Assembly (NCBI GenBank): GCA_030159075.1
Contig: BROG01000798.1
Location: 124,001-188,000, forward strand
DNA length: 64,000 nucleotides
Direction: 5' to 3'
From: Atrina japonica
Lineage: Eukaryota; Mollusca; Bivalvia; Pterioida; Pinnidae
The notes under the pieces were generated by a model. It ran no database searches. It had not been told where the DNA came from and saw nothing but the letters and a program-made list of their open reading frames with translations. This document shows, one piece after another, positions 46,349 through 58,988 of the stretch (position 1 is its first letter; the number at the start of each line of letters is the position of its first letter). The position numbers were made by a program, and so were the translations under genes.

Positions 46349-46471
46349 GCCCAGGCTGGGGTTTGAACTCACGATCTACGGTACCAATCGTCTGGTTCCC
46401 AATGGTTAGGATGTCGTGCATGGGAGCCAGGCGATTGGTGCTGTAGGTCGTGAGTTCGAACCCCAGCCAGG
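46349..46471. repeat. Hairpin of two head-to-head tRNA-like sequences
   Basis: The right arm contains gtgagttcgaaccccagcca (B box-like), and the left arm is its near-exact reverse complement. The arms are about 50 bp around a spacer of about 20 bp. It reads as two SINE heads in opposite orientation. Confidence 0.6.
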
Positions 46472-47007
46472 TCATATGAAGTTAAATTGATTATGAATAA
46501 CATTGGATAGGTTTGTTTGGTATTTCATTTTCGTGAAATAGAAACAATTTAATATGTCTATTCCCACATCCGCTTGTCTGACACTAAAGAGGAAATACAG
46601 AATGGCATACAATGTATTCTAATACTGATTATATTTATTCCAGCATGTTTTTTCTCCGTAAAGTATGCAAACACCTTATGAAGCGACTCCAAACCGTCTG
46701 AGTTATACGGAGATAAGCCCATATCAGAAAACATAATAGAGGACGAGGTAGAGAGAATAGCTATACAAATGTCTACGGAAAAGAATTGTATCTGTCGAAA
46801 GTTACAGGGAATGGTGGACGAATACATTTTTTCACCCACGGGTCTTCACTACCTTTCTATACAGAGGAAATATATTATCTTACATATCTAGATAGATATC
46901 CGATTTCAGACTTGATAACTATTCTCAACACAACATTTTACTAAACTGTATAATCCTATATATACCGGTGTTATGCCATAAACATGACAGATATATTCAT
47001 ATGTGTA

Positions 47008-47155
47008 TGCTTGGATGTTGATCCTTACTTCTCCATGGCACCTGATCCCACCTCTTTATTTCCAGAGCTCCGTGTTTGTCCATTTTGCCGGATTTGTATC
47101 TGTGTCCTGGACATCCTTAGAATTTATACTTTGGTATCTGAGATGTTTTATATAT
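47008..47155 (+). mobile_element. PLE tail, terminal part
   Basis: ttctccatggcacctgatcc through ggtatctgagatgttttata is the last 140 bases of the common tail. Confidence 0.65.
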
Positions 47156-48464
47156 TCCATTTACTAAATGAAGTTACCATTCATTTGTATTCATATGCTT
47201 AAAAATTAGATGTGCAATGATCGATAGTTACGGATCCCCTTAAGCAATGCATTGCTTTTATAAGTTTACGAACCAGTACGGATATCAATTTTTCTTTCTC
47301 TCTTTTTTGTAGTTCTTTTTTTATCATTTTCCTTACAACAGAATACTCTACAGATGAGTTTTACTCATTTCTTTAATTTGATAATTTTTAAGAAAATAGT
47401 TTTATGTTACGTCAACAGAAAATCAAAACACATCGTCATAAATTTTAAAAACCCAGTAACATATAGTTTGAATTCCATTCCAAATTCTCATCGTAAAATC
47501 TAAAGATAAATATGTCGACGGGTGTGCATTGGGTTGAGGGCATAAGACAAATTTGACATCCATCTGTGATTGGTGATATCCCTGTACAAGTGAAAATACA
47601 AACCAGACAAACAAAAACAAAATGAATTGTTTATCTTATCCGTAAAGAAATTCAACGCTATCCGTGTGCTAACACATTTTACTAAATTCATTCTGTAGGC
47701 GTAAAACTAATTTAGAAAGTAATTGTAATGGTGTGAATTTTAAAGGGAAGGATGGTTCATTGATTTATCTAATTTTCTGTTTCACTTTTCGTCATTGATC
47801 GTACCAGGTGTATTGTTGACAGATTATTATTAGCAGGATTGGTCAGTTACCTTGCATATACGTAGATTGACCTCTCCAACCTACACGGAGACACAAACAA
47901 AATGATAAATCAAAGCGATTGGATGAAGACTCGCAAATAACCGAACTTTACAAAATGATCAATTATTCTGCAGAAAAACATTTATATGGACAGACACCAC
48001 CAAATATTTTGCCATAGGCCTCAATGCTAATTTACAAAACTTCAGGTCACTGTCACTCCCATGTTTATTATATCTGGGTCAAATAAGTACCCTGTGGTGG
48101 AAGATCAATATTTTTGATAACAAAATTTGCAATCAAAAGTATAGGTTGCCGTTGCATTTTTACAAAATTTTCACTTGTTTACAACTCGTAGTATTCCGCA
48201 CCAAAGGAAAAAGATACTATTCTCATATGACCCCTCCCTTTCAATTTTCAACCGTCAACCCTATAATTTCCAAAGTACTAAAATATTCATGTATCTTTTT
48301 TTATCACCTTTATTTCACTTATTAATGGCAAAACTAATTTTTTCATTTAATGACCAATCAGATCGCTGGGCTCATTTTACCCTCCGCACAACTTTGGGTG
48401 TCCAAAATGTCTGCGCCCATGTTGTAAACAAAGCCGGTGTTTTTCCATATAGTATTGTACTAAA

Positions 48465-48722
48465 ATATAAAAAAATTCAGATACCAAAGTTTCAATCAAT
48501 AGAATGTCCAGGACATAGATACAAATCCGGTAAAAATGGACAAACACGGACCTCTGGAAACCAAGAGGTGGGATCAGGTGCCATGGAGGAGTAAGCATCC
48601 CCTGTCGACCGGTCACACCCGCCGTGAGTCCGCAGTCAAGTCCAATAAAACACGTGAGGAGTGTATCCTCGTCACAATTGGTACAGACGTCTCAACAACC
48701 GCCAACGAAAAGGCAACTCAAC
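48465..48722 (-). mobile_element. Orphan PLE tail, well preserved
   Basis: The minus strand matches the tail at 44240-44470 almost throughout, including ggagtaagcatcccctgtcg. It is followed by a CA-rich microsatellite. Confidence 0.7.
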
Positions 48723-48739
48723 TAAAACAAACACACAAA

Positions 48740-48833
48740 AAACAGGCGCACACACACAGACACACAGACACAGACACACAAAGACACACACACAGAAACA
48801 CACACGCACGCACATATATATATATATATATAT
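48740..48833 (+). repeat. (CA)-rich and (TA)n microsatellite
   Basis: An imperfect cacacaga tract followed by TA repeats, next to a PLE tail. Confidence 0.75.
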
Positions 48834-49099
48834 GGTCTAGAAACAAGGTCAATTGACTTGATCTGAACATTCCATGATTTAATTTCGTATCTAAAGCGAT
48901 GATCAACACGTATATGTTATTGTTCCTGTACACGTAAGGACTGTAACATGATCTTGTTTTGTGTGCCTAGACAGATCAGGATTATTTACGTCAGTACTGT
49001 GTAGATTGTGTTTTACGTAATGAACACATATACACAAAAAAGTGATTTCGTTTAAGGAAAGGTTAGAGAGCATTTCCTTTAACCCATCCCTTACACAAA

Positions 49100-49500
49100 A
49101 TACTATTGTAACTATTGTTTACTGTTACTCTGCCAAGAGTTTACCATAGGTACTATTGTTTACAACAGTCACGATAGTTTACTGAAGTATCTTTTCTATA
49201 TTTTATCAAAGTATAGTAACTATAGTTTACTTAAAGAAATCCGCTATGGTTTATAAAAGCAACTTAACTATAGTTTATTAAAGAATAGTAACTATAGTTT
49301 ACTAAAGCAACTAAACTACAGTTTACTAAAGTTATTTAACTATAGTTTACTAAAGTAACTCGACTACAATTTACTAAAATTACTTAACTATAGTTTACTA
49401 AAGTAACCCAGCTACAGTTTACTAAAGTTATTTAACTCTAGTTTACTATAGTAACTTTAGAGAAATATAGTTATCGTAGTTGAATAAAGTAAATCAAAGC
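49100..49500 (+). repeat. Degenerate tandem repeat (actatagtttactaaagtaa)
   Basis: About twelve units of roughly 20-26 bases (taactatagtttactaaagt) with substitutions. Confidence 0.8.
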
Positions 49501-50804
49501 TGTCACTATAGTATGTTTTGTAATATATTGTTTATCTCCCGTGTGAACTGATACAAATATATGTACTTGCACGCATCTGCATGCAAGAAAAATTGACTGT
49601 CATAGTAAATGCCACATACTACGTTTAAACTTTCAGACTATTGTCTGACATGATTAAACTATCTAAATAACCCATGGTATGTACAGAAAAACACTACATC
49701 GCAAGTGATATACCGAAATTCGTTTTTAGATTTGATATACAGAATAAAAAATTATTTTTCTATTTGACCAGCAAATAAATATATATTATATTTTTGACAG
49801 TGAAATATAAGGATTTATCAATTAGATAAATTTGTTATTCTTAACTGTGCAAATTCAATGTAAACTTTGTTATTTTCACTCAGCCACTCAAAATACTTTT
49901 TCGAATTTTGGGACTACTTTTTCTTGTTTTATGACAATTGTGTTTATGGTAAATGTAATAAATATTTGCTAGTTCTTGATGAATAACATTTTCATTTCAT
50001 TTTTGACGCAGAAAAATACCTGTTTGCACTCGTGCTCAATATTATCCTTAACCTACTACACATGTTACAGAAATACATGGAGGACAGTTCGGAAGATGCG
50101 CGCTTAACAACATGATATTAAGTATTTTATTTAGTGTTTTGCATCTGTTACTTTCCTCTCAGACACCTGTATGTTTGTTACCAACGGAAGCGTATTTGCG
50201 TAAGTTTTTGGACACGTTTTATTTTTTAACTACGGAAGTGTATTGAAGCCATTTTTTATTTTGACGTTTCAGTTTATCATTTTGTTATATGTTGACGCAT
50301 TATATAAATGGTACAGGATAAATCCCGATCACAATCATCTGTGAAAAGTACGTCGGCCTTCCATAAATAAAAACAAAAACAAAAAAGACAAAAACAAAAA
50401 TAAAAAATAGAAATAACCAAATAGGCAAACGTCACCACATAATCAGGTCTGGTTCCAGGAAAGCGTAAACTTAGGTTTAGGTAGATGTGAGATATTCCAT
50501 GGTTTCGGTCAAGACTCTTTTTTTCGACCGCGGGGTATCCCCGAAACTCACATTCATAAAATGAAACTTTTTTTACTTTATTACTGACATTTAGTTCCAG
50601 TGTTAAGAGAGGGTCAAGTAATTTATCAATCAGCTATATAAACTTGTGAGCAGGTAGAGAATTAATGTGTGTACATTTTGTTGATTGCTCAGATGTAACA
50701 TACCGATATATAGTTGTTGGATTTTGTCCATCCCTGGCTGAAGGCTACATCAGATATGTACAAATAAACCTTTTACTATGTGACAGGTGATAACTGTAAA
50801 CATG

Positions 50805-51250
50805 ATAAAGAGACAACGATATAAAAACATGAAATAAGTCATCCAAAGTTACACTATGAAATGAAGTCTTGACTACGTAGATTTTGAAAATAGTCTCACC
50901 AAGACTCATCTATGGTTTACCATGAACCATTGTGAGAACGATACAGCGAGTAATATTGTAACAATTCAATCATCATTAAACTATGAAATTATTTCCCTCA
51001 CCAGGAAATTAAAAACAATATATGGTTTACCATGAAAATTTTGTGACAACGATATAAACCGTCAAATTAATTATCCACTACGTAGGTTTTAAGTTTAGTC
51101 TTAACAACAAGATTACAAAGATTCATCTGTGGTTTGCCATGAGATATTATGAGAGTTAAAATTGCAATACGTCATCCAATATTAGACTATGAGACTAAGT
51201 TTTAACTATGAAAATTTTGAGTCCAGCCCCATCAAGAAGGATTCTTTTTA
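50805..51250 (+). repeat. Diverged tandem repeat of about 110-120 bp
   Basis: tatggtttaccatgaaccat, tatggtttaccatgaaaatt and tgtggtttgccatgagatat recur with aagtcatcc-type words; three to four old units. Confidence 0.55.
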
Positions 51251-52009
51251 AAATCATCAACTGATTACCATGGCACATTGTGAAGTTCCGCAGCGGAACA
51301 ACACAATTATGAATATCCAGGACTCTTGCTTGCCAGGGTGTCAGTTGTGAGTTAAAATCGGACGGCTACAGTTCAGTATGTTTAAGATAACTATAACCGG
51401 TTAGTTGTTAAAAAACTTTTCGTTATTGCTTTAAAAATTCCTTTAATGAAATTGTTTTTTTACATTATAAAGAATAACATGGGAGTAGATGACATTCATA
51501 GGGATCTGTCAACTTCTAAATTCCTTATGATCAACTCTGATTTCTGAAACTATGCCAACATACCATGCATTCATGTTAGAGAGGCTTAAAGCAAGGGGTT
51601 GAATTTGATACAAGATATGGCTTCTTAGGAATTCATCGACAAATTTTACAGTTCATCTACAAAAGGATTCAAATTAAAAGAAACTATTTGTTGTTGTCCC
51701 TTTAAGGTAGAGTGAGAGGCTACGTGTGAACTAAATCCTTCTGTTTTTATGATATCCATCTGTACAGTTCGCTAAATCTGATCACGCCACAAGTGAAACA
51801 CTATCATGTACTATATTGTGTTTATATTTGTGTCATGTCAATATATTAGCTGTTGTCTCTCACAACAGATGGTACTGCTTTATTTACAAAATGATATTAT
51901 CATTATAATGACAATAAAACAAGAACCATATAATAATAGCAACGATGATAACAACAATAACAAAAATACCATCATCGTCTTCGTCATTATTATCATCATC
52001 GTTCTTGTA

Positions 52010-52170
52010 TATGCTTCGTGCCAGCAGAGGCTCACTCCTTCCGGACACCTGTTCCTATCTTGTTTGGGATTCGAATTTGTTCTTCATGTTGAGACCATTG
52101 CACATCTGTAGTGTTCTAATGGACTTGAGGTTCGATTATTAACTGGTGCTTCTTCATTTTTAATTGATAT
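52010..52170 (+). mobile_element. PLE second-type tail
   Basis: gtgccagcagaggctcactc through gcttcttcatttttaattga matches the second PLE tail type (19230-19390). It is 5' truncated. Confidence 0.6.
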
Positions 52171-52599
52171 CTTTAGAGTCTGATGAGTCCCCTGTAAAAT
52201 AAAACAAGCTATCAAAATATTTCTGTTTGTATTAAAGGATTCAAATAATTGACGTTGTATACGAATAGAATGGTTTTTATTTAAAAGTCGCAAGTTGAAA
52301 AAAAAAAACTTTTTATAAATTCGTAATTTATGAAAAGAAATCGAATGAGAATAATGAGCGAGTGAACATTTGTATTCTAACATGGATAGCAGGAATATCA
52401 ATCGTCGGTGTATTTTATTCATTCTAGGCAATACATACATGGTATACTAAAATTTTCTACGCCAATACAATACTTATAACCTTTTAATAAACATTTCTTC
52501 AATCTCGTGCTATTTTGTGTATAAGAATGACAGCCTATATGCCCTTAAGAAAAAATATCTAAAATATATCCGAGATGCTTCATTTGTGTAGTATTAAGT

Positions 52600-52830
52600 G
52601 AAGATGAAGAAGTACCAATTAATAATCGAAACTCACGTCCATTAGAACACAGAGAATTAGATGTGCAATGGTCTCAACATGAAGAACAATTGCGAATCCC
52701 AAACGGGATAGGACCAGGTGTCCAGAATGAGTCGGCGTCCTCTGCTGGCATGCCACACCCGTCGCAATGTTCCATGAAATCCTTTGTAGTACGATGAACG
52801 GGTCAAATTCGGTGAAAAGATAATTAAACA
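52600..52830 (-). mobile_element. PLE second-type tail
   Basis: The minus-strand copy of the second tail type runs from the gaatttgacccgttcat block to ggtacttcttcatcttcact. Confidence 0.65.
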
Positions 52831-53663
52831 TAAGCTAACGTAAGATATGACAATTGAAATACATTTGCTCCAGATAATAAGTTACAATCATGGGTCATCA
52901 TTCAAAATGGCTTCCAAAATGAAATATGTACAAAGAAACATGAGATGTTTATTTTATTGTGAACGTCAAAACTATGATCTCGTTTAGTGGGTCAAATTCG
53001 AGGTCTGAAAAATAATATTGGAATGTGAGGTATGCGATACGAACACATTAGAGATTTTTTTGTTTTCTTTTCAATTGTAATATGTCCAACTGGAGCGTGC
53101 CTGTCTGGGTCCTTATTTTCATTCCAAGGACAGTTAACGAATTATAATATGGTTTTAAATGGGGTTTACAGTATTAATGTGGATGGTGCAGTTAATTTAG
53201 ATTACCGTGTATTTCTTTGGAATCGCTTTATTCCCATGTAATCTGTCTATGTTTAATGTCGTATTCTGAGACACAAGAACGTCTGCAATTGATCAACTGA
53301 AATCTACATGTAAGTGTTACATCGGTGTCAAGCTGTCTGATGATTAATTCTGACATGTGGGCGGCCATCATTCTGGTTCAAAATACCACAATTTAATGAG
53401 AAAACGAAAGGATTTTCTCCATCTTCATGTAACATGTTTAATAAATACGGTAAGATAAGTGAACAATAAAATGATCCAAGTATATATTTTAGCACTGCCC
53501 CTAACAGTAAAATAAAACACGCATTTATTATGGAATTCGACAATTCAATACATGTACATTGCTAAAATTGCATCATGGCATATCAATCCTTCGCTCTATT
53601 CACAACAACTTTATATCTTGATTCATAGGTCCGGTCATCCTGAATATTATTTTAAGCAACACT

Positions 53664-53876
53664 CACCAGTTTTTCAGTCATATGGTGGCAGCCATTTTCA
53701 GTGTTGGAGGAATAAACCCAGTTACAATGTACTCGCGAATAAACCACAGACCTTCCGCGAGTAAATACAAAATCAGTTCAGCTTCCAGCGGGACTCGAAC
53801 CCGCACTGGGTAGAAGTGAGAGTCTCCTGGTTTAATGCACAGTGCTCTAACCACTCAACCAGGGAGGCCGCCGTGT
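53664..53876 (-). mobile_element. SINE type 2 with complete tRNA-like head
   Basis: The minus strand starts with a tRNA-like head (ggttgagtggttagagca A box, gcgggttcgagtcccgct B box) and runs into the type 2 body. An acceptor-like stem is almost complete, but the anticodon stem does not pair, so it is called a SINE rather than a tRNA gene. Confidence 0.7.
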
Positions 53877-55129
53877 TTCCATTCTTACTGAATTAGTTAA
53901 TTATGTCTCTATCGACTTAAGGTAATAGAATAACTGAGTGATATATAATTCGACATTTTGCTACGTTTATATAGAGAAGTCATCCAAAACATCTAGTAAT
54001 GTAACTTTTAAAACAATCAGTAAAAGAAATAATATTGTAATAAGACACATTGCATATTGATAATAGAATGTTGTGAAATTTATGGTATTTATACCTTCCG
54101 ACAGTAACAGAAAGTTTATGCACATCAGATAATGGGTAACTATTCTACATTATCAAGTTTATTGCTATTGTTTTCTTAATTTAAATGACGCTTGACTCAA
54201 CGTTCAACATCAACAGTTATCTTCGGGTGTGGGGGAACCCCAGTTGCTATGTACACAAGAGAAGACCAGGGGCCTTCTATGCTGACCTATGGTGTATTTA
54301 CACAAGTAAAGACGTTTTCTTGTAAGATAAAACTGAAGAAAAAAAAACAAAAAACAAAAAAACAAAAACAGAAAAAAGAAACAATAACAAAAAAAAAGAA
54401 AAGAATCCTTATCACATTCATACATGGCAATTGCCCGGATTACGGCAAATATTACGACATTTGAGAATGGTATGGGAATTTCTCTTATATAAATAGCAAA
54501 GATCATAAACAATATCTAACGACGGGGTAGGTCATGACGTAAGTGTAAAATACCAAAATTAGGTGCTGGGATAATGTATTTCCAAATCCAAATCAGGAAG
54601 ATGCCATATAACAGAGATAAACTTATTCCGGTACGTTTTTGTCACTGATATATGGGGAATTGCCATTTAAGTTAAATTTCGCAAATGTTATGGTCGATAT
54701 ATGGATCTTGTTTACAATTACTATTTTTCTTCTCTAATTTAATGTATAGTAACCTGTTCGTAAGTAGTTGCTGAATAGTTTATAACACCATTAAAATTTC
54801 ATCTTGAATTTAAGTTTTATATTCCACTGCAAACTCAGTAAGATATCCAAATATCTATATCTCGGTAAGAGTCAGCAACCGTTCCGTGGTGACTGCTACT
54901 TACAGAATCGATGCTAAGTTCTGGAAAAGTATGTGAGTCATTCCATTTGTTCCGTTCATTTTGATTTTTCTCATTTCGCACCATAACATATACCTACCAT
55001 TAAAGATATAAGTTATTTCAGGAAACATCCTAAACGTTCATATTGTGCACACCGTCAAATTTATTTTTGTAAAATTAGCGTATTGACTTAAACCAACATA
55101 TAACGTAAAAGACCTATAAACTATAGGGC

Positions 55130-55550
55130 GTGTTCAACATATGAACATTTCATTCACAGAAGTAAACTACTCATTGACAAATTATTGACACAGAGATATC
55201 GAAAACCGCATTTGATGTCAAAGTTCCGCAAATTGTATGGTCGGTATAATAGTTTTTCTTGCGATTACTATTTTTCACTAAATGACATGATGAGATGCCT
55301 GTTCCATAGCAGTTGTTGAGACGTCTATACCAAATGTGACGTGGATTCATTTCTTACTTATCTTATTTTGATTTTACTGTGGAATCACAGCGGGTTTGAC
55401 CGGTCAACACGAGATGTTTACTTATCTATGGTACCTGATCCCACCTTTTGATTTCCAAAGGTCTGTGTTTGTCCATTTTTGACCAGATTTGTATCTATAT
55501 CCTGGACATCCTAAAGATGAATACTTCGGTATATAGGATTTTTATATTGG
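55130..55550 (+). mobile_element. PLE 3' end (ORF end plus tail), diverged
   Basis: gggcgtgttcaacatatgaa begins a diverged copy of the PLE ORF end, followed by the common 3' tail to about 55550. It is 5' truncated. Confidence 0.7.
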
Positions 55551-55829
55551 AACTAGGCATCTATTTCAAATTCGATCTCAACTGGTGAATTCTTGTTGAC
55601 ATACAATATCGTCTTGGGCATTTGTTTTTGTCTTCTTTTATATACAAAACTATAATTTTAATATTAAAATAATAATATACAGTGGAACCTCGCCTAAAGA
55701 CTACCTCGCTTCGGAGACTATTCCACATTTAAAACCGCAAATATGTTGTCTCTTAAAGAATCAGACCATTATCTTAATATCCAGGTATATACAGTAGGCC
55801 TACTGACATAAGACGCTATGGTTTTTTTT

Positions 55830-56097
55830 TCATGCGAGCCGACCTGACCCTTGATCGTGAGGTCGCGAGTTCGATTCCAGTCGGTGGCAGGTTGGTTTCC
55901 TGTTCTTTGGATGAGACAATGAAAACCGAGGTCCCGTGTCACAGTAGGTGTCGGCACGTAAAAAACCCTCACTGTTCGATGATCGTAAGTGCCGAGCATA
56001 GGCCAAAATTTGAAGCCCTTCACCGGCATTTGGTGACGTCTCCATATGAGTAAAAGATTCTTGAGTGGGACGTTAAACAACAATAAACAAACAAAAC
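55830..56097 (+). mobile_element. tRNA-derived SINE, type 1
   Basis: The head gaggtcgcgagttcgattcc, the body gtgtcggcacgtaaaaaacc and the tail gggacgttaaacaacaataa are all present. Confidence 0.75.
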
Positions 56098-56355
56098 TCT
56101 TTTAAACGCAATAAATTAAATTATTTTAGGTAATATAACTATTGTACAATACAATGATAAGCAAACATGACAATTTGTGGGAAAGTAACAATAAGAAGCA
56201 GACGATAAAGTTGAGTTAATTCTGTCTGTTTCGATGCCGGAAACTATTTTGTTTTGAACAAAAATTTTTAAGTTACAAAGTTGAGGATGAGGAAAAATAG
56301 CTGAAGTTGCATGAGTATAAATCTACTTCTACTTTATAAGTTTGACGGTTATATT

Positions 56356-56673
<318 letters not shown>

Positions 56674-57130
56674 GTTGCTGTCATCTGGAAATGAACAACA
56701 CATACACCATTATCAAAATCGTTTTGTGAAAGTGGTATTTTGATTTGTAAAACTACTTTTTTTTTCCTTTGGCGTGTGTGAACTGTTTGCATATACTAAA
56801 CTTATGAATCGGGCAATGGTATCAATCAAATCTCGAAAAGTGAAAAGTGCGTATACACAATCACCAGTACTAATCTCCTTTTATTTATTGTTTGTTGAAT
56901 CGCATAGTCGGCTTGCCAGTCTTTTTCATTGGTCAGAGCTATCATGCGTGACATTAAATCTAAGCCTCTGTATATATCACTACCTACAGATTTAAGACAG
57001 TAAAGAATTCGGGTTTGTGTATTCATTCATCGGAAAACCCTTAACCATGGTCGTTTAGCATAACACCTGTCGCTTTATAACCTTGCTTTACACTTTAATT
57101 GAACACATTTCTAAGCACATATGTGCGAAA

Positions 57131-58621
57131 ATGGATCCAAATTACAATGTGAATCGCAGTTTAAATGATTCGGGGACATACAATGTGTTACCGCAGCAGT
57201 CAAATTATTCTCCAGCAAGAGTATGGACTGGTAGTTATCCAAATATGCATCAAATGCAACAACTAAACTCTATGCTCGGGAATGTGAATTTGGAAGATTC
57301 GGGAACAAATTATTTGGATGCTTACATGGCTATGTCACAAAATGGACTATCACAGATTCCAAACTATACCACTGGGCAATATTATATGGGACCAATTCAA
57401 CCTACCAGAAATGTGCCACAAACAATGCCAAACGTACCAATCGGTATGGCAAGTCCTGGTCTGGTGAGTCCAACAGCATTGCCAAATAACTTCGTGTACC
57501 CTGCTCAAAGCAATGGACAAATTCCAATACATCAATTTCCCAACGCACAGGTCCAAAACCAACTGCCGAACGGACAGCTTCCGAACCCACAGTTAACACC
57601 AACGCTTACTCCGGAACAGCTAGCAATGCTGGTACAACTGCAAAGTAACATCATAGCGGGAAATAGTCTGGTGCAGCAGAATCAAAACCAGTTCACAGGA
57701 ACCTCGACCAATGAACAAACGCAACAAAATGATTTGATAACAAGCATACCTCTGGGTGTAAATCCAGTGCCGGTAGCAATATCGGGACTTAAGTCACCAG
57801 ATAGCCCTCTTTCTCCAACGTCAAATGGGTCAGACTCCGGACCTCATAGTCCAAGAACTCCAAACAACAACTCCAGCAGACGACAGTTGCAACTACAGTT
57901 ATCAGAAGTCAGCAGTAACACTTCATCATCAATACCAGGATCACCTACAAGTGTTGGTGCATGTTCACTTCCAGAAAACGTTATCTCGCCACTTTTGCAA
58001 TCTCCGGATAGGTCTAGTATTAGTGACGATATCCCCAAGGGAAATACTCCGAGCCGGTCAAAATCTTTGAAATATTCGGTCAAGTATCCACAAGATAAGT
58101 GCTACAAGTGCATGAAAAAGGTATATCCGATGGAGAAGATAGGGCCAGTGAAAGACGCCATGTATCATAAGGCATGTTTTATATGTCACGTTTGTGGAAC
58201 ACGATTAAGTATGAAAAATTATTACTTGAATAAAGAGGATATATTTGACAACAATATATATTGTAAATCTCACCAGCCGGAGGCTACAGGTAAGGGAGGT
58301 AATATTGACACTAACAGTATTCTTATTAAAGGTGCTATGAGCGTGCCGAAATTAAATAAAGTAAACGAGCAAATACGTGGAGACGATAAAATACATATTG
58401 ACTCTGAGGCATTGGATATCGTTCACGCCCGAACAGTCCCTGTACAGGATTTGCAAACAGCAAATAAAATAAAGGAAAAGTCATGGACAAAGGAACAAAG
58501 AAAATCGGAAAGAATGCCCCCACCAGATGTCGTCCGGTATGAGGATCCTGTGCCGGAATATGATATGGAAAGTTATGAGCGGTACCAGGTGGAAAATAAC
58601 CCGGATTATGACACACGATGA
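57131..58621 (+). CDS. Intronless single-LIM-domain protein, hillarin-like LIM
   Basis: This single uninterrupted frame encodes 496 aa from ATG 57131 (MDPNYNVN). The frame is open back to an ATG at 57083, but that one falls almost on a TTTATAA motif (57074-57080), so 57131 is preferred. Residues 1 to about 310 are low complexity, rich in N, Q, P, S and G, with SP-type motifs, probably disordered. Residues 324-381 form one complete LIM domain: C324-x2-C327-x18-H346-x2-C349-x2-C352-x2-C355-x22-C378-x2-H381, two zinc sites. The following VPKLNKVNEQIRG resembles, from memory, the segment after the LIM domain of hillarin/KY-type proteins, but no transglutaminase-like domain follows. It is probably a cytoskeletal or nuclear adaptor. 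The lack of introns suggests a retrogene or a naturally single-exon gene. Confidence 0.85.
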   Translation: MDPNYNVNRSLNDSGTYNVLPQQSNYSPARVWTGSYPNMHQMQQLNSMLGNVNLEDSGTNYLDAYMAMSQNGLSQIPNYTTGQYYMGPIQPTRNVPQTMPNVPIGMASPGLVSPTALPNNFVYPAQSNGQIPIHQFPNAQVQNQLPNGQLPNPQLTPTLTPEQLAMLVQLQSNIIAGNSLVQQNQNQFTGTSTNEQTQQNDLITSIPLGVNPVPVAISGLKSPDSPLSPTSNGSDSGPHSPRTPNNNSSRRQLQLQLSEVSSNTSSSIPGSPTSVGACSLPENVISPLLQSPDRSSISDDIPKGNTPSRSKSLKYSVKYPQDKCYKCMKKVYPMEKIGPVKDAMYHKACFICHVCGTRLSMKNYYLNKEDIFDNNIYCKSHQPEATGKGGNIDTNSILIKGAMSVPKLNKVNEQIRGDDKIHIDSEALDIVHARTVPVQDLQTANKIKEKSWTKEQRKSERMPPPDVVRYEDPVPEYDMESYERYQVENNPDYDTR

Positions 58622-58982
58622 CATCCGACGTTATAGATTATAGCTCAGGAGTTTACACTGAAATAATTATGAATCGCTTTATCGACCAGTGATTTGTTCC
58701 ACTAAATCCCAATTTTGAAGTAATTAACGAGCTCCTATAAGTCATAAAATGTTATCGAGAACCTTACTGTCACTGTTACACCGTTATGTGAATATATGTG
58801 TTCAAAATTCTCATAATTTCGATACTAATGTGTAAAGAAGTGTGAAATACCCGAGGACATGCTGGCAACGAGATGAAATAGCGATTACGGATGTAATGAT
58901 GTTATACTTTGACAGTATATAAAACGTGCATTCTTTATCATGAAGGCCAAGTATATACGCTTATTATTGTAGGAATACACAA

Positions 58983-58988
58983 AATAAA
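58983..58988 (+). terminator. Poly(A) signal after the LIM gene
   Basis: AATAAA lies about 360 bases after the LIM gene stop, in an AT-rich stretch with no other feature. It would define a 3' UTR of about 380 bases. Confidence 0.45.

Noticed and set aside
48175..48594. 139-codon frame on the plus strand
   Set aside because: Its second half is the antisense of a PLE tail and the first half has no support.
53787..53870. Possible tRNA gene on the minus strand
   Set aside because: A and B boxes are good, but the anticodon stem does not pair and the sequence continues into a SINE type 2 body.
54210..54512. 100-codon minus-strand frame rich in Phe
   Set aside because: It is the antisense of an A-rich low-complexity tract.
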